From Heterohyrax brucei (taxonomy: Eukaryota; Chordata; Mammalia; Hyracoidea; Procaviidae): a DNA stretch of 64,000 nt. This document shows positions 33,611 through 46,075 of this stretch, one piece after another. A model generated the notes under the pieces. It saw nothing but the letters and a program-made list of their open reading frames with translations, was not told the DNA's origin and searched no databases. The first letter of the stretch is position 1. Every line of letters begins with the position of its first letter. The position numbers and the translations under genes were made by a program. Location: NCBI GenBank assembly GCA_028571685.1, contig CM053141.1:49350333-49414332 (forward strand), given 5' to 3'.

Positions 33611-35277
33611 CAAAGGGCTTACAGCCAACATGGCACCATAGGTAGAAGCACCATTCCATCACTCCAAAACGAAGACCTGAAGAAAATAAGTAAAGCAGAG
33701 ACAAAAATCAATCCTTGAACCCAAAGTGTCAAATAAAAACATAAAGATTTCAGCCAGACACTGAATGGAGGAAGACTCAGACAGAGAACAGAGAACAAGA
33801 AGAGATACGAGTAGAAGTCACCATTAGCTAACCCAGTACCGATTTACTACCTTGGATTCCCGTCAGGGATTGACATACAGGAAGCATGAGATAACAGGTT
33901 TACAGAAATCTCAACAGAAGGCAAAGCACCCAGTAACCAGCCATGCATGCTTTTGCCCGCGTCGTTTTCCCTCACTCTTCTGTCTCTAATGCCTCTTGGC
34001 TAGCTATGGTGGCTTCACTGGCTGGAAAATACAGCATCTGTGCTGCTTAGATTTGCCCTGCCCATACCAGAAATCGGGGGTTGAGGAGTAGACAAAAGCA
34101 GTTGCAGGAGCTTCCAGCTGGACACAGATCACCTGGTATATATGATTTCCTAACCTCATTCTTTCCTTCCCCTGGCTTCCTCTGCTTCCCACAGGCTGTT
34201 GGCCAGGAGAAATCTCTATCAGACGCAGACACTTGTATTCACCATCCATCTACCCTAGCCAGCTCTCCAAGAGTCATTTGGCTGTAGCTGGTGTTGATTT
34301 TTTTGTTTCTTTTGATTTCTTCTGTGCCTTCTACCATATTTGTCTCTTTCTCTCTAATACCTGGATACACGTGCCATCTTTGCTTCATCTTGAAAGGCTG
34401 TGGAGCTCTACTCAACTAGGGAAGCAATCTCAGGCCTGTGAAACCACATTGGTGAGGTCTTTGGGGCTAATTTTTTTTCCTTTGTTTCTTTTTCACAGCT
34501 TAGGAGTTCCTTCTAGCCAGGCTATGCTGCATAGTTGAGAACTCACTATCCCAGTCAGAGTAGGGCAGCAGAATCCCTAGAGGCATATCTTTCTTTTTTT
34601 GTTTGTTTGTTTTCTTGCTTTCAGTCTTTCTTCGTTTCTGACTTTTCGTCTCTCTGTACTTACCATCTTTTCCTGTCTCCTGAATACTTGACATTGTGTG
34701 ACATCTATACCTCTTGTAGATAGGCTATACTGTGCAGCCTGGGAGACACTTTCCTGGTTTGAGATCCATGGGGCCTTTGTTTTTTTCTTCTTTTTCCAAA
34801 TTTTTATCTAGAAATTTCATTTTAATCTCCCTCCCCTTTTTTTTCTCCATCCTTTATTTCTCAACTGTCAGCTCTGATGGCAAGCTCCCTTAACACTCTT
34901 TTCTGTTTGTTTTTGGCTTTTGTTTCTTTCTCCCTTCTCCTCTTTCCCATACTTGTGAGAACTCCCACATATTAAAGCCTCCCTCCTCCTTCCTGCCTAC
35001 CTGTATGATGCATTGAACATCACACCTCAAAGCAGCTGAGGTGTGGCCTATTGGAACCAGGCCAGTAATTATTCCTGGCACATTCTGTTTGCCCTAGTTT
35101 TTGCCACAAACAGCCCATTCCATCCTCTCCCCTTCAGCTGGACCTGTCCTGCTGCACCATAGCTGAGAAACTGGCCATGACCACTAGAAAAGGAGGTGAA
35201 AAATATCACGACAGCAGATGAGGAGACAACAAGAATGCACAGTCCACCTGCTCTGATACAACCAAATCAATCAAAGG

Positions 35278-36225
35278 ATGAAACAAACAGACCTACAGTT
35301 AATAAGGAAAATAACTACTGAGTGTTCTGAAGACAGCAGACAATTTCAAAACATAAAAACGCAAGACAGGATGGTTCCAGTAGGCATCAAAAATAAAACA
35401 CCAGATGACGTTCCAGTAGAAGAAATACCACTGGAATTACCTGATGAGGAATTCCAATCTCTAATATTCAGAGTTGTCCAAGAGTTGAAGCATAAAGACA
35501 AAAATGAGGAAAAAATAGACAAATTCATAGAAAAGGCAGACACACTCATGGAAGAACTCATGAAAATAATATAGAAAGAAAATATCAAAATAAACTTAGA
35601 TTTAGAAATCATACAAATCAACCATTAGAAATCCAAAAGATAAGTAACAAGATTGTAGAACAAACAGTGTCATAGAAGGGCTGAAGAGCTGGTTTGAAAT
35701 AATGGAACACAGGATCAACAAAATTGATGATAAATTCTTGATTACAACTTTGTTTGGGGAAAAATTAGAAAAAAGAACAAAGAGAAATGAAGAAACCTTG
35801 AAAACGATGTGGGATACAATCAAAAGCAAAACTGAAAGTGACTGGAGGTCCATTACATAAGGACAAAATGGAAAACACAGAGAGCATCATTGAAGAATTG
35901 TGGACAGAAAATTTCCCTAATATGAATGACAAAAACCTCACTATCCAAGAGGCTCAATGAACCTCATATAGGATAGATCCTAAAAGAAAATCACCAGGAC
36001 ATAGAATAACCACACTTGCTAAAGGAAAAGACAAAGTAAAAATTCTGAAGCACCTCAAGTAAAATAAAATAATCACAAAAAGGGGAAAAACAGTACAACT
36101 AAGCTCTGGTTATTTGGCAGAAACCTTACAGGCAAGAAAGCAATGGAATGACTTATCTAAAACCTTGAAGGGAAAAAATTGCCAAACAAGCATAACATAT
36201 CCTACAAAACTCTTGTTCAGATAGC
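35278..36225 (+). pseudogene. L1 ORF1 remnant
   Basis: The first intact stretch (35278-35574, 98 residues) is charged and rich in Glu and Lys, ending in a helix-forming segment (residues about 55-95) that fits the ORF1 coiled coil. Later parts in shifted frames ('ggagcaaa'-poor, A-rich DNA to about 36225) match the RNA-binding half, for example 'gatagatcctaaaagaaaat' and 'ggttatttggcagaaacctt'. ORF1 proteins bind L1 RNA as trimers. This one is broken and followed by an AfroSINE scrap. Confidence 0.75.
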
Positions 36226-36268
36226 CAACCCAAGTGCTGTTGAGTCGGATCTGACTCACGGCAACCAG
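36222..36268 (-). repeat. AfroSINE scrap in L1
   Basis: 'ccaacccaagtgctgttgag' and 'tcggatctgactcacggcaa' are the 3' end of a minus-strand AfroSINE. Only about 45 bp are present. Confidence 0.72.
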
Positions 36269-36807
36269 ATATGGTGGTGAAGTTAGGACATTTCCAGATA
36301 ATCATTAGTTAAAGTAAGATGTAAAATCCAAACCAAATTTACAAGAATTATTAAAGGGAGTCCTTTGGTTTGAGAACAAGCAACACCAGAACGCATCCTC
36401 AATCTAGAATGCAAGATTGTACCAGCCAGACATAAGCCTAGGAAATGAACTTTCAAGAACTAGCCCAAACCAGAATAATTCCAACCAGGAACCAGAGAGG
36501 TTAATCTGTAAATGATGACAATGTCAGAACAATAAAGAAGAATAGGTACAGATGTAGTTACAGAACTTTCTATCAGAGTGGAAGGCAAAGTGATAACAAT
36601 AATAGACTGGTTAAAACCTAGAAAGATAAGGGTAAATTTGAAGGTAATCACAAAGTTAACAAACCTACTCATCAAAATAAAGATGAAAAGCATAAAGCCT
36701 CAATAAAAATGAAACCTATGAAAACAAGAGAAATGAAAAAAGAAATCCATAAACCAAAGGAAAATCAGCAAAGGAGATTAAGAAGAATGAAGAAAATGTC
36801 AGTTTCT

Positions 36808-36872
36808 CTCTCTCTCTCTCTCACACACACGCACACACGCATGCACGCATGTGCGAGTGCACACTCACACAA
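36808..36872. repeat. (CT)n(CA)n microsatellite
   Basis: A CT run passes directly into CA repeats interrupted by 'cgcatgcacgcatg', then 'cacactcacac'. It sits between ORF1 and the start of ORF2 of the full-length L1. Confidence 0.9.
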
Positions 36873-37212
36873 CTTACAAAATAACCACAATAAACTCACA
36901 CCTGTCAGTAATTACGCTGAATACAAATAGCCCAAATGTGTCTGTGAAGAGAAATAGAGAACGCTTTAAAAAAACAGGATCCATAAGTCACAGGCCATAC
37001 ACCTTAGAAACAAAGATGTAAATTTATTAAAATTCAAAGAATGGGGAGAAAAAAATCAAGCAAATAGCTGCAGTAAAACAACAGGCCTGGCAATAGTAAT
37101 TTTAGATAAAATAAACTTTGAAACAAAATCCACTATAAAAGGCAAAGAAAGGAACTATATTAAAGAGATAATCCACTGGGAAGACAACCATAATAAACAT
37201 CTATGTGCCAAA

Positions 37213-37362
37213 TGATAAAAAAACCCCAAAAACAAACTCTGTGTTGTTGAGTTGATTCTGATTCATAGCAACCTTGTAGTACAGGGTAGAACGTCCATAG
37301 AGTTTCTAATTTGGTTAGCAGCCATAGCACATAACCACTATGCCACCAGAGTTTCCCCCCCA
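37213..37362 (-). repeat. AfroSINE nested in L1 ORF2
   Basis: 'gttgttgagttgattctgat', 'agtacagggtagaacgtcca' and 'accactatgccaccagagtt' define a minus-strand AfroSINE missing part of its centre. L1 'caaatga' at the left and 'ccaatga' at the right suggest a short target duplication. Confidence 0.9.
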
Positions 37363-39533
37363 ATGACAGGGTTCCAAAATTCATAAAATAAACTTTGGCA
37401 ACACTGAAAAGAGAAATTGACAGCTCGATAATAGTAGCAGGAGTAGTTGGCACACCACTGTTGGTAGACAGCACATCTAGAAAGAAACTAAACAAAGATA
37501 CTGAAGAGCTAAAGGGCATAATCAACCAACTTGATCTCACAGATACATACAGAATACTCTCACCCAATAGCTGGTAAATACACATTCTTTTCCAGTGTAC
37601 ATGGAACGTTCTCCAGAATAGACCACATTTTAGGCCACAGAGCAACCCCAAAACCCAGAATCTTGAAGTCACATAAAATATCTTCTCTGACCACAGTACC
37701 ATCAAAGTAGAAATTAACAACAGGAAGAAAAAGAAAAAGTCATTTATACAAAAACTGACTAACTCTGTTTAAAAAACACTGGGTAATAGAATAAATCAAA
37801 GATAGAATAAAAAGATTTCCTAAAATTAAATGAGAATGAAAACACACTGTACCCAAAACTTTGGTACACAGCAAAGGCAGTCCTCAGAGGTCAATTCATA
37901 GCAATAGATGCACATATCAAAAAAGAAGAAAAGGACAAAAACATTAGCTGCTCAACTTATACAAATAGAAAGAGAACAGCAAAAGAAGGACATAACTACC
38001 AGAAGAAAGGAAATAATAAAGATTGGAGCAGAATTAAATGACATATAGAATTGGAAAGCAATGGAAGGGACCAACAAAATAGAAAGCTGGTTCTTTGAAA
38101 GGATGAAAGAAACCAATAAACCACTGACCAAACTGACAAAAGAAAAGCAGGAGAGGACTCAAATAACCACAGTAAGAAATGACATGCGTCGGGTGGGGAG
38201 GGGTGGCACTACAACAGACCCAACTAAAATAAAAGGAATCTCAGTAGGGTACTATGAAAAAACTATAACAAATTTGAAAAGCTAGAAGAAACAGACAAAT
38301 TTCAAGAAACACATTACTAACCTAAACAAACACAAAATAATGTGGAGAAGAGATTTAAAAGGTAATAAGAAATAACTTCCAGTAAATAAAAGCCCTGTCC
38401 TAGATGGCTTCACTGGAGAACTCTCAAACATTCAGAGAAGAGCTTTGCCAGGCAAAGATACCACAAAAAAGAAAATTATAGACCAGCATATAGATGCAAA
38501 AGTTTTCAAGAAAATTCTAGCCAATATAGTTCAGTGTGATATCAAAAATTAATCCACAATAACCAAATGGGATTCAAACAGGTATGCAAGGATGTTCAAC
38601 ATTAGAACATCAATCAGTGTAATCCACCATATAAATAAAAGGAAGAAAAAAAAAAGAATCATAGGGACATCTCAAGTCAATGCAGAAAAGATGTTTGACA
38701 AGTCTAACAATGCATTCTTGATAAAAATTCTCAAAGAAATAGGTACAGAAGGGAAATTTTTTCTTGACATAATGAAGGGGCCCTGTGCAAAGCAATGGCC
38801 AACATCATTCTTAATGGAGAAAGGCTGAAAACATTCCTCTTGAGAACAGGACCAAGACAAGAATGCCCTTTATCACCTCTCCTGTTTAACAGTTTGCCGG
38901 AAGGCCTAGTTAGAGCAATGAGGCAAAAAATAAAATAACAAAAATAAAGGGCATCTAAATTGGTAATGAAGAAGCTAAACTGTCCTTATGTGTGGATGAC
39001 ATGATACTATATTGTAGAAAACCCAAAAGACACCATTTGACAAATACTGTAACCACTGGATTCAGCAGAGTAACAGGATTAACATAAACACAAAAATTAG
39101 CCCCAGTATTCAAAACAACTGGGTACTGATACAGCAACAAATATATTGACTAATGGAACAGAATTGAGAACCCAGATGTATATCCATCCACCTATGGCCT
39201 CCTGATCTTTAACAAGGGCCCAAAGTCCATCAAATGGGGGAACAGAGAGTATTTTTAATAAATGGTGTTGGAAAAAGTGGACCTCCATCCACAAAATAAT
39301 AAAACACGAACCATATCTCACACCATATACAAAAAGTAATTCAAAATTTATCAAAGACCTAGATATAAAACAAAATCTATGAAGTTCAGAGAAGAAAAAA
39401 ACAAGACAAATACTAGAAGCCCTAACACACGGCATTAATAGGATACAAACCAACAACATACAAACAGGATGCAAACCAAGAACATACAAACTCCAAAAGA
39501 TCTAAAAATTAAACACCTATGTTCTTTAAGGAA

Positions 39534-39690
39534 AATGGTGGCATAATGGTTAACAACTACAGCTGCTAGCCAAACAGTTAGTAGTTCAAATCTATCAGGT
39601 GCTCCTTACAAAGTCTATGAGGCAGTTTTAGTCTGTCCTATAGGTTTGCAATGGCTCAGAAATGGCTCAAAGACAGTAGGTTTGTGCTCA
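39534..39690 (+). repeat. AfroSINE nested in L1 ORF2
   Basis: Plus-strand copy: A-box region 'ggcataatggttaacaacta', B-box region 'agtagttcaaatctatcagg', then 'gaggcagttttagtctgtcc' and a decayed tail. It lies in the ORF2 C-terminal half of the full-length L1. Confidence 0.88.
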
Positions 39691-41382
39691 TCAAAAGACT
39701 TCACAAAAAAGTAAAAAGAGAACTTACAGACTGGAAAACAAGTTTTGGCTACTGTAAATCAGACAAAATTCTAATCTATAAAATCTACAATCTACAAGAA
39801 AACCCAACACCTCTACATTGAAAAAAACAATCCAATTAATAACAAATAGGTAAAGAAAATGGTCAGTTTAGCAAAGAAGACATTCAAGCAGCCAACAGAC
39901 ACATGAGGAAATGGTTGCGATCACTAGCCATTAGAGAAATGCAAATCAACACTACAATGAGATAGCGTCTCACCCTGGTATTACTGGCATGAGTCACAAA
40001 AATAGGAAATAACAAACACTGGAGAAGTTGCCAGATCAGAACTTTTATGCACTGTTGGAAGGAATGCAAACTGATTTAGTCATTTTGGGAAACAATATGG
40101 CATTTCCTTGGAAAGCTAGAAATAGAAATACTATATGATCCAGCAATCCCGCTCCTAGGAATATATCCGAGGGAAGTAAGAGTTGTCACACGAATAGACA
40201 CACGTATACCCCGATTTATTTCAGCATTGTTCACAATAGCAAACCTAGCCTAGATGCTCATCACTAGATGGACGCATACCACAAACTGTGGTGCATACAC
40301 GCAATGGGGCAAATATAAAGCAACAGTAAAGAATCACAATGAATCTGTGAAACATAATATGGAAGAAACTGGATGGCATTATGCTGGCGAAATCAGCCAA
40401 CCACAAAAGGACAAGCATTGCATGAGACTACTATTGTGTTTTACTCATGAAAAAGTTTACATATCAAAATAAACAAATTTTGATGTTTACCAAGGGGCGG
40501 AGGGATTGGGGATGGAAAAACACTGAATAGACAATAGGTAAGTGGTAACTTGGTGAAAGCTAAGACAGTACGGACTGCTGGGGATGCCAGCACAGCTAGT
40601 ACAAGACAAGGTCACGTAAGCTCCGTAGACACGTTCAAACTCCCTGAGGGCTGGAATTGCTGGACTGAGGGCTGTGGAGACCATGGTCTCTGGGAACACT
40701 TCGCTCGATACGCCTAGTTTGTAAAGAAGGTGTTCTACATTCTGCTTTGGAGAGTAGCATCTAGGGTCTTAAAAGCCTGTGAGTAGCCACCAAAGATAGT
40801 CTATGGATCTTAGCCCTTTGGAAGCAAGGAATATTGAAGAAAACTAAAGATACAATAGAAAGGTTAGTCTAAAGGACTAATGGACCGTGTCTACAGTGGC
40901 CTCCAGCAGACTGAGTCCAGTATGACTGCTGGTGCCCGGCTGCCACCACTGGCTGCTCTGGCAGAGATCACAGCGAAGCATCCTGGATAAGCTGGGGGAA
41001 AACACAGAGAACAAAATTCTAACTCAAAAAGAAAGACCAGACTTACGGGCCTGATGGAGACTGTAAAAACACACCTGCGAGTGTGGTCCCTGAACACCCT
41101 TTCAGCTCAGAAATGAAGTCATTCCTTCAGCCAAGGTTTGGACAGTCTCCTAAAACCAAATGAGACTGTTGGGGCATGCCAGCTCAGGTACAAGGACCAG
41201 AAGGCTGCAGGAGACAGGAAAGCTGGTGATGGAGAACTCAAGGCTGAGAAGGGAGAGTGCTGCCCCTTTGTGGGGTTGTTCACCAGTGTCGTATAACAAT
41301 ACATGCACTAAACTGTTTAATGAGAAACTAGTTCTGTAAACTTTCATCTAAGGTATAATTAAAAAAATAAAAGAAATAAAAA

Positions 41383-41945
41383 AGAAGTCAAATGTATATC
41401 ACACCATACAAATGTGCTGCAAAAGACTTCTTTAAGGTGTTAGAAAACAAAACAAAACAAAAAACCAAAAAGAGGTCACTTTGAGAAGGTGCCCCCAACC
41501 CAAGTTACAGTGTTCTCAATTGTTTCATACAGATGTCAAAGCTAGCCAGTGAATAAAGAAGATCAAAGAAGAATTGACACTTTCTAATTACAGTGCTGGA
41601 AAAAATATTGACTCTTACAAAGGGCTGACAGAAGAATACAAAGTTCTGTGTTGGAAAAAGTACCTCCAGAATGCTCTTTGGAAACGTGGGTGGCAAGGGT
41701 TCATCTCCTGTGTTTTGGACATGTTAGCAGAAGGGAACAGCCCCTGGAGACAGACACCATGCTTGGTGGAGAGTCGGCAAAGGAGAGGAAGCCCCTCAAG
41801 GAGACGGCTTGACACAGTGCCTCCAACAACGAGTTCAAGACCGCAGCGACTGCAAGGATGGCCCAGGAGTGGGGAGGGTTTTGTTCTATTGTATTTAAGG
41901 TCATAAGTGTTGGAACATTCTCAATGGCACCCAGCAACAACAAGT
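41383..41945 (+). mobile_element. RTE LINE, right part of the interrupted copy
   Basis: Continues the RTE left at 33610: 'gcaaaagacttctttaaggt', 'ggacatgttagcagaaggga' and the C-terminal domain at 41700-41815. The 3' end is 'aatggcacccagcaacaaca'. Together the two parts make a 5'-truncated RTE split by the L1. Confidence 0.88.
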
Positions 41946-42139
41946 CTTTAATTAAAAATCTGTCCACAAAAAACTCTTCAGGCCCAGCTCTGGTTTCACT
42001 GGTGAACTCAAATGTGTAAGCAGTAGGCAGTACCAATTTCATACAGTTTTATTCCAGTGAATAACTTTTATAACCTGGATGGTGTCTGGCACAGAGTTTG
42101 TTTTGAATAAACCTCTGCTGATTTTTTTTTCTTTAAGTG
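41946..42139. other. short spacer, nothing recognised
   Basis: Contains 'ttgttttgaataaacctctgctga', an ordinary AT-rich stretch without a family assignment. Confidence 0.4.
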
Positions 42140-42450
42140 ACTATATGTTTAAAATTAATTTTACACATTCACCAGCAATGTACGAGAATTGTGGTAGCTC
42201 CATATCTAGACAGAACTTTATGTCTTCAGTCTTTTTTTATTTTAGTCATTTCGGAGCATGTACAGTATAATATTCCGTGTGATTTTAACTGGTATTTTTT
42301 CTGTGACTAAAATCATTGAGCGTTTTACCACAAGCATGCTCGCCAAATGCCTATCTTTCTTCGTGAATTGCATAAGTCTTTTTTATTGTTTGATTGGTTT
42401 TTCTGTTTGTGCATGTTATATTTTATCTCCTTTTGCCTATGCCTGTTATA
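42140..42450 (-). mobile_element. old L1 fragment
   Basis: 'acacattcaccagcaatgta', 'aactggtattttttctgtga' and 'tcttcgtgaattgcataagt' in this order match antisense ancient L1 near the ORF2 end and 3' UTR. Very diverged. Confidence 0.55.
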
Positions 42451-42631
42451 TTTGATTTCAGACAGAGTAAAGTACTCTTTAGACTATAAATGGATGAATT
42501 GTTAAGGATAAAAGTTTTGAAAACAAATGTATTTGTATTAAAATGCCGGTACAATGTCAGAGCCAAGGAGTAGAGGGAGGATGACGAAACACTCCCACTT
42601 CCACTGATTCCTTCTCAAGTAAACATGCTCC

Positions 42632-42794
42632 GTTAACTGATTGCTGTCAAGTTGATTCTGACTCATAGTAACCCTGTAGGACAGGTTACAACAACTGCCC
42701 TTGTAGAGCTTACAAGCAGTGCCTGGTGAATTCCAACTGTCCACCTTTTGGTTAACAGACATAGATTTGACCACTACACCATCACGGTTTCCCA
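42632..42794 (-). repeat. AfroSINE with 10-bp target duplication
   Basis: Full-size minus-strand copy ('gttgattctgactcatagta', 'gaccactacaccatcacggt'). The word 'caagtaaaca' is present on both sides (42616-42625 and 42793-42802), a perfect 10-bp duplication. Confidence 0.93.
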
Positions 42795-42802
42795 AGTAAA
42801 CA

Positions 42803-43573
42803 CACAACATAAAAACAGAAAAGAAAAGGAAGGCAATTTCAAGTAAAAACCTCTGGTTACATTTATCCAGTGAGATATCCTCCTCTATTTCTCTTCATAT
42901 AATTCTCCTAACATGCAAGTCCTGGAATTCAACTTGTGTTAGAATCTTTCAGGAAACTTTTGTTTAATGAAACATGAATTGTCACATTTAGTAAGATAGG
43001 ACTTTAGAGATTCTCAGTTACTCGGTGACAAGGGCAGTGACTGCCATAATTTCTGTCTCGTTACTGATGCCCATTAGCTTTCTTTAGGCAAGGTGCTGCT
43101 AGGAACTCTTCAAATGAGACTCATAAAATTCTTTTCTGATAAAGGAATAAAATGAAGTGCCTCTAATATGTAACTCTGTTACACAGTGTGCTAATAATTT
43201 AAATGAGTAAGTTTAATTCGACAACATAAGGTCACCAATTTCTGTGGTTATGCATACTTACAATCTTGCCTTTAAGAGGTAGATTCCACCTTCATCACAG
43301 ACTGCACAGTCAGGATTAACATGATTACAATCCTCAAAATGTAGAGATTCGACCCCCTTCTCATCGCCCCACTTCTCAAGCAACCAGCATGGCATACTTT
43401 CTCTGTCCCTAGACGCCCAGAGCTAGATAAGAGTTTGGAAGTTAAAAGAAGAACATGCTTGTAACTGACAAACAAACGCCAGCTGTAAGTTTAGGGGGTG
43501 AGGGTGTGACACCCTAATTTTCTCCCTTAGTGGCCAAAGATTCAGAACTGGTTTCTGCTACCTCTTCAGGATG
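42803..43573. other. single-copy DNA, no gene recognised
   Basis: Includes a G+C-richer part (43270-43470) with a minus-strand frame of 67 codons that I cannot relate to a protein. No repeat family recognised. Confidence 0.4.
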
Positions 43574-43742
43574 CTAGAAACCCTGGTGGCATAGTGGTTT
43601 AAGAGCTGTGACTGCATACTGAAGGTTTGGAAGCATGAACCCACCAGGTGCTCCTTGGAAACTCTATGAGATAGTTCTACTCTACCTTATAGGTTCGCTA
43701 TGAGTTGGAACTGACTTGATGACAATGAGTTTGGGTTTTTTG
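43574..43742 (+). repeat. AfroSINE, plus strand
   Basis: One of the best preserved copies: 'aaaccctggtggcatagtgg' (head and A box), 'ctccttggaaactctatgag' and 'cgctatgagttggaactgac', ending with 'gagtttgggttttttgg'. Near full length. Confidence 0.95.
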
Positions 43743-44850
43743 GAGGTCTAATGGTGATGACAGATGTTACTGCAATAACCACAACTGTAGCGAGCACTAC
43801 AAAAGGGGCCCAGCAGTGCTATGATACAGTCAAAGGGGTAGGCACAGAAGATTACGGTGGCAGTGACACTGAGCTGAAATGGAACAGCAGATGAGGTAAA
43901 GGGACGCAGAATGACCAGAGAATTTGAGGGAGCAGCACCACAGGAGTTCTGTGAATGGACGGAGCTCCGTACGTGAAAATCAGAGGAGGCCCGTTGGGGT
44001 GCTTACTCAGCAACAAAACTCAAACTGGAAGAGTCTTTTTAAAACTGGATCTTTGGTTTCTCTGGATATGATGCATGTGGCTAAAAGAGAACTGTTTAAA
44101 CTCTATATTTCTCATATTATTCTGTATATTTGTTACTTTGGGATTTATAGATTTTGAAATGAACTAAGTACTAATTACATATTACATTATATCTTCTTTT
44201 AAATTCTACAAGTTAAGGGTCTGGAATGGTTTTCCTGAATTTCTCAATCTTTTTGTCACATTATGGGCAGATTACTATATTATATGGAAGGCATCAGATT
44301 GTGAGAAATTTTGAGTTAGACATTTTTAAACTGCAAAATGGAGCTGCCAACTTTTTATTCAATCTTTGATGTTCTTTGCCAGTATCTTATTTTAATATAC
44401 ATTTTCTTTATCTTTAGCCAGCAAGTGCAGAGCAGCTAAAATACAATGCTAAAAACTCAGTGGTGCGGGTCTGATTGAATAACCGATAAACAAGATACAC
44501 TGTTTCATTTTCTCTGAAAGGATAGGCCTATTTCTGTAAAGACAGACATGGAGCAAAATAGGCCTGAGGCTACCCATTTGTTGTTTAATTTTATCCCACT
44601 AAATTTCTCTGTTGTTTTTTAGGTTCCCGAAGTACTCTGTCTCCCACAAGTTGCTCAAAAAAGTCTCGGTGATTCTTAAAAAAAAAAAAAAGGAAATATC
44701 TATGTGTATTCTACAAATGTAGAACTGATTTTAAATGAGAGAAAACATCGAAACTGCTTAGAAATCAGTTACTTTTTGCAGTCCATAAGTAGAAGAAACA
44801 AGAACTCTGTTTTTTCCCATATAACACATGGACTGAAAAGAAAAAAAATA
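43743..44850. other. single-copy DNA, no gene recognised
   Basis: No family recognised. An A-run of 13 lies at about 44678-44690. Short frames such as 43924-44157 show no motif. Confidence 0.4.
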
Positions 44851-45003
44851 CTGCCATTAGGATGATTTCCAACTTGTAGTGTCACTAAGGGACTAAAGGA
44901 CAGAGTAGAACTGCTCCATAGAATTTCCAAGGAATATCTAGTGGACTCAAACTGACAACTTTTGGTAGCTTTAGTAGTTAACTGCTAAGCCACCAGGGTT
45001 TCC
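44851..45003 (-). repeat. AfroSINE, minus strand
   Basis: 'ggacagagtagaactgctcc', 'gtggactcaaactgacaact' and 'aactgctaagccaccagggt' are typical. The 3' part ('gatttccaacttgtagtg') is diverged. Confidence 0.9.
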
Positions 45004-45087
45004 AAACACATAGACAAGACATAGTAGTATCTGACAGCACTGACCCATAGATAGGCTTTGCTGAGCACGAAGCATGCTTTCCCATCG

Positions 45088-45235
45088 TCAAAGCCAACCA
45101 AACCACTGTCACTGAGAAGACTCTCACTCATGATGACTATATAGGATAGAGTAGAACTTCCCCATAGGCTAGCCAAGAATCACCAGGTGGACTTAAACAG
45201 CTGAGCTCTTAACTACTGTACCACCAAGCCTCCAA
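45088..45235 (-). repeat. AfroSINE, minus strand
   Basis: Second minus-strand copy 85 bp to the right of the previous one: 'ggatagagtagaacttcccc', 'caccaggtggacttaaacag' and 'actactgtaccaccaagcct'. Different enough from its neighbour to be a separate insertion. Confidence 0.9.
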
Positions 45236-45550
45236 AACATGTTTTAGAGTTTTAAAATTAATTAGTCATCATTCAAATAATAAACACTACTCATGTAAAA
45301 CAAGATTTCTGGATTCTCGTTTGAAAACACAGAGGTCTGGTACCACCATGCTCACAATAATCAGTTAGGATAGCATTTGCCCTTTCGAAGGTGTGAAATC
45401 TTCAGTTTGCCACTATCTATCAAGCTTTCTTCATTTATATTTTATTATATAATATAATATTATATTTATTATAAGTATCTTTAGCATTTGCTATTTCAAC
45501 CCCTATATCACTTTCCTTTGATCTTTACTGTGCTAGCAAGAAGAACCGAA
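45236..45550. other. AT-rich single-copy DNA
   Basis: Contains a TATT/ATAAT-rich run at about 45436-45475. No family recognised. Confidence 0.4.
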
Positions 45551-46075
45551 TGTGTCAGGACCGATGGAGTGTCCAGAAATTTTCCTGTGCTTACAGGCTA
45601 ACATACTAGACTTGCCACAGTTTTATGGATGAAGGTAAAAGATCCAAGACTCTTTGGTCAGAGACAAAGGATTTTATTGCTTACCTTAGAAGAAGCCAGA
45701 GAATTAACATTTCTTGTGCCGGTTTCCTGAGCCCAGTTTTTCCTAGGTGAAGTGAGAGGTCAGGTGCTACTTGCACATGCAGATTTTGCCTTAAAGTAGA
45801 GGAAGCCTGAGTTTAGGGAACCCAAATCTTTTCTAATAGTAGAAGCAACTGTCCATTGCTCCGAAGAGATACACTTTCTCTGCTGTGCTATAAGCAAACT
45901 TGCCTTTTGCTATGGAGGGACATGCTGTGTTTTGTTTACTGTTCAAATATCCTTGAATAAAATTGTCTGGAAGAAAGTCCCCCAATACTTGTGCTTGCAG
46001 TGTATGCATAAATGTGAGAAATGCAGGGAGAAGTGCTTCCTAATAGAAAGTCTTTGGACTTGTGACTAAATCCAC
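45551..46075 (-). mobile_element. possible solo LTR fossil
   Basis: Read on the minus strand it begins 'tgtggatttagtcacaagtc' and ends 'catcggtcctgacaca', with a polyadenylation signal in 'aagcaataaaatcctttgtc' about 130 bp from the end, as in LTRs. The 525-bp length fits. No second LTR or internal region is nearby and I see no target duplication, so the family remains open. Confidence 0.38.

Larger units (their letters stand above)
36880..40475 (+). pseudogene. L1 ORF2 remnant (EN, RT, C-terminal)
   Basis: Starts near 'aataaccacaataaactcac' (the usual ORF2 N-terminus). Endonuclease DNA is seen at 37395-37577 ('STSRKKLNKDTEELKGIINQ'). RT fingers/palm DNA is at 38592-38828, reading 'NIRTSISVIHHINKRKKKKR' and then 'VNAEKMFDKSNNAFLIKILK', where L1 usually has the DAEKAFD motif. 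The C-terminal part lies at 39890-40460. The product would have nicked target DNA and reverse transcribed L1 RNA. Many frame breaks and two SINE insertions make it inactive. A 186-residue minus-strand frame at 37160-37720 is an antisense shadow. Confidence 0.85.
33611..41382 (+). mobile_element. full-length L1 LINE, decayed
   Basis: About 7.8 kb including later SINE insertions. The start, 'cttacagccaacatggcacc', is the L1 5' UTR pattern. The 5' UTR runs to about 35277, ORF1 from 35278, the inter-ORF region near 36270-36860, ORF2 from about 36880 to 40475, and a 3' UTR to an A-rich tail ('attaaaaaaataaaagaaat') ending at 41382. 'agaagtgaaa' (33601-33610) and 'agaagtcaaa' (41383-41392) are the remains of a target duplication, and the same RTE continues on both sides. 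Both ORFs carry many stops and shifts, so it is not active. Confidence 0.9.

Noticed and set aside
36808-36930. Coding frame across the CT/CA repeat (36709-36930)
   Set aside because: The frame is carried by the microsatellite (Ser-Leu and Thr-His repeats) between L1 ORF1 and ORF2.
37160-37720. 186-codon minus-strand open frame
   Set aside because: It lies antisense to L1 ORF2 and across an AfroSINE, and its composition follows the A-rich L1 strand. It is a shadow frame, not a gene.
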